DNA of 5,739 bases, taken from the NCBI GenBank assembly GCA_002503885.1, contig DASQ01000105.1, positions 17,179-22,917 on the forward strand, written 5' to 3'. The notes under the pieces were generated by a model. It had not been told where the DNA came from. It did no database searches and saw only the letters and a list, made by a program, of their open reading frames with translations. Of this stretch, positions 5,526-5,739 are shown piece after piece. Each line of letters begins with the position of its first letter. Positions within the stretch are counted from its first letter, which is position 1. The translations under genes and the position numbers were made by a program. The DNA comes from Methanoculleus marisnigri. Its GTDB lineage: Archaea > Halobacteriota > Methanomicrobia > Methanomicrobiales > Methanoculleaceae.

Positions 5526-5546
5526 GTGCCTAAATTTTATAGGCAC
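5526..5546. repeat. Perfect 7-bp inverted repeat around an AT-rich loop
   Basis: GTGCCTA and TAGGCAC flank AATTTTA. It can form a hairpin on either strand. The AAATTTTATA core also resembles an archaeal TATA box for plus-strand transcription. It could be a terminator, operator or element end; the sequence does not decide. Confidence 0.45.
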
Positions 5547-5593
5547 ATTACGCCTCAGTAAGCCGGACATAAAAGGGAGAAAGGAAGCGAATA

Positions 5594-5659
5594 ATGGTGA
5601 AAGGAGCCACTATCGTGAGAATAGATGGTCCCGTGCGCCTAATCGCTACGGGAGGTTAG
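5594..5659 (+). other. Possible 21-residue leader-like ORF containing a bulged hairpin
   Basis: ATG 5594 is preceded by purine-rich GGGAGAAAGGAAG and opens a 21-codon frame (MVKGATIVRIDGPVRLIATGG) ending at TAG 5657-5659. Inside it, TCCCGTGCG (5629-5637) pairs with CGC-T-ACGGGA (5644-5653) as nine base pairs with one bulged T and a CCTAAT loop. A TATA-like AAATTTTATA lies about 55-60 bases upstream of the ATG. It could be a tiny gene, a leader peptide or part of a structured RNA, or nothing. Confidence 0.2.
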
Positions 5660-5707
5660 GTTACAAAATAAAGTACAATTATATGAATGGACAAATAGAA
5701 TCCCAGT

Positions 5708-5739
5708 ATGGCCCGAAGGAAAACCAAAAAGAACACCCT
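5708..5739 (+). CDS. Possible start of a leaderless gene (3' truncated by window)
   Basis: ATG 5708 opens a frame MARRKTKKNT that runs off the window. A TTATAT box at 5679-5684 sits 24-29 bases upstream, the spacing expected of an archaeal TATA box to a leaderless start. A basic N-terminus would suit a nucleic-acid-binding protein, but ten residues are too few for identification. An alternative ATG at 5684, in the other frame, overlaps the TATA-like box. Confidence 0.25.
   Translation, partial: MARRKTKKNT

Larger units (their letters stand above)
5432..5739. other. AT-richer terminal region without a confident gene
   Basis: These 308 bases are much less GC-rich than the rest: the last 79 bases contain 27 G or C, while the genes to the left are strongly GC-rich. 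I see no frame with convincing protein character. The region contains a seven-T run (5469-5475), two inverted repeats (5526-5546 and 5629-5653) and a possible leaderless gene start at 5708. Foreign or insertion-derived DNA next to the istB relic is likely. Confidence 0.5.

Noticed and set aside
5270..5533. 87-codon plus-strand frame
   Set aside because: It lies antisense to the IstB tail, which has a strong family pattern on the minus strand.
5385..5570. 61-codon minus-strand frame next to the istB relic
   Set aside because: It overlaps the relic in a different frame and shows no recognisable IstB segment or other motif. It might include decayed IS sequence, but I cannot show it.
1..5739. 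CRISPR arrays, tRNA or rRNA genes
   Set aside because: No regularly spaced repeats, tRNA-like cloverleaf or rRNA signature was seen on either strand.

Overview
The window looks like high-GC euryarchaeal DNA, most likely from a methanogen of the order Methanomicrobiales (a Methanoculleus-like genome is my best guess). The reasons are a TrmB-family regulator, a DUF2115/UPF0305 protein (a family I know mainly from methanogens), a small siroheme sulfite-reductase-like protein, a surface-protein C-terminal module with Thr-Pro linker, and GGAG/GAGGTGA ribosome-binding sites mixed with apparently leaderless starts. No database was searched; all family names are recognised by eye.

Layout. 2-553 (+) is the C-terminal end of a secreted or surface protein whose beginning lies outside the window. 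554-672 is a convergent intergenic region with terminator-like signals for both directions. From 3258 down to 673 (-) runs a tight five-gene set that reads as one operon: DUF2115 protein, cupin, NapH-like membrane 4Fe-4S protein, second cupin, small CxxC protein. The junctions are +30, +7, -8 and +4 nt. 3259-3332 is a short divergent promoter region carrying helically phased TAACTCTC repeats. It lies between the operon and the TrmB-family regulator at 3333-4166 (+). Convergent with the regulator is a sulfite/nitrite-reductase-like gene (4181-4875, -) that is broken by one missing base inside its siroheme/4Fe-4S motif. Upstream of that is a small two-helix membrane protein gene (about 4976-5241, -) that also lacks an intact in-frame start. 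Directly behind it, in the same reading frame, is a relic of an IS21-family istB gene (5255-5431, -). The last 300 bases are clearly AT-richer and hold inverted repeats and perhaps the start of a leaderless gene, but no certain gene.

Working model (inference). The central block is a redox module. The NapH-like protein would pass electrons across or along the membrane, the cupins may sense or bind a small ligand or metal, and the CxxC protein may be a redox or metal partner. The divergent TrmB-type regulator is the natural candidate to control it. The sulfite-reductase-like protein next door could be a cytoplasmic electron acceptor in the same pathway, but nothing in the sequence proves that link. 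The 4.18-5.74 kb end looks like a region of decay or insertion, or of homopolymer sequencing error: both broken genes are repaired on paper by adding one G to a G-run.
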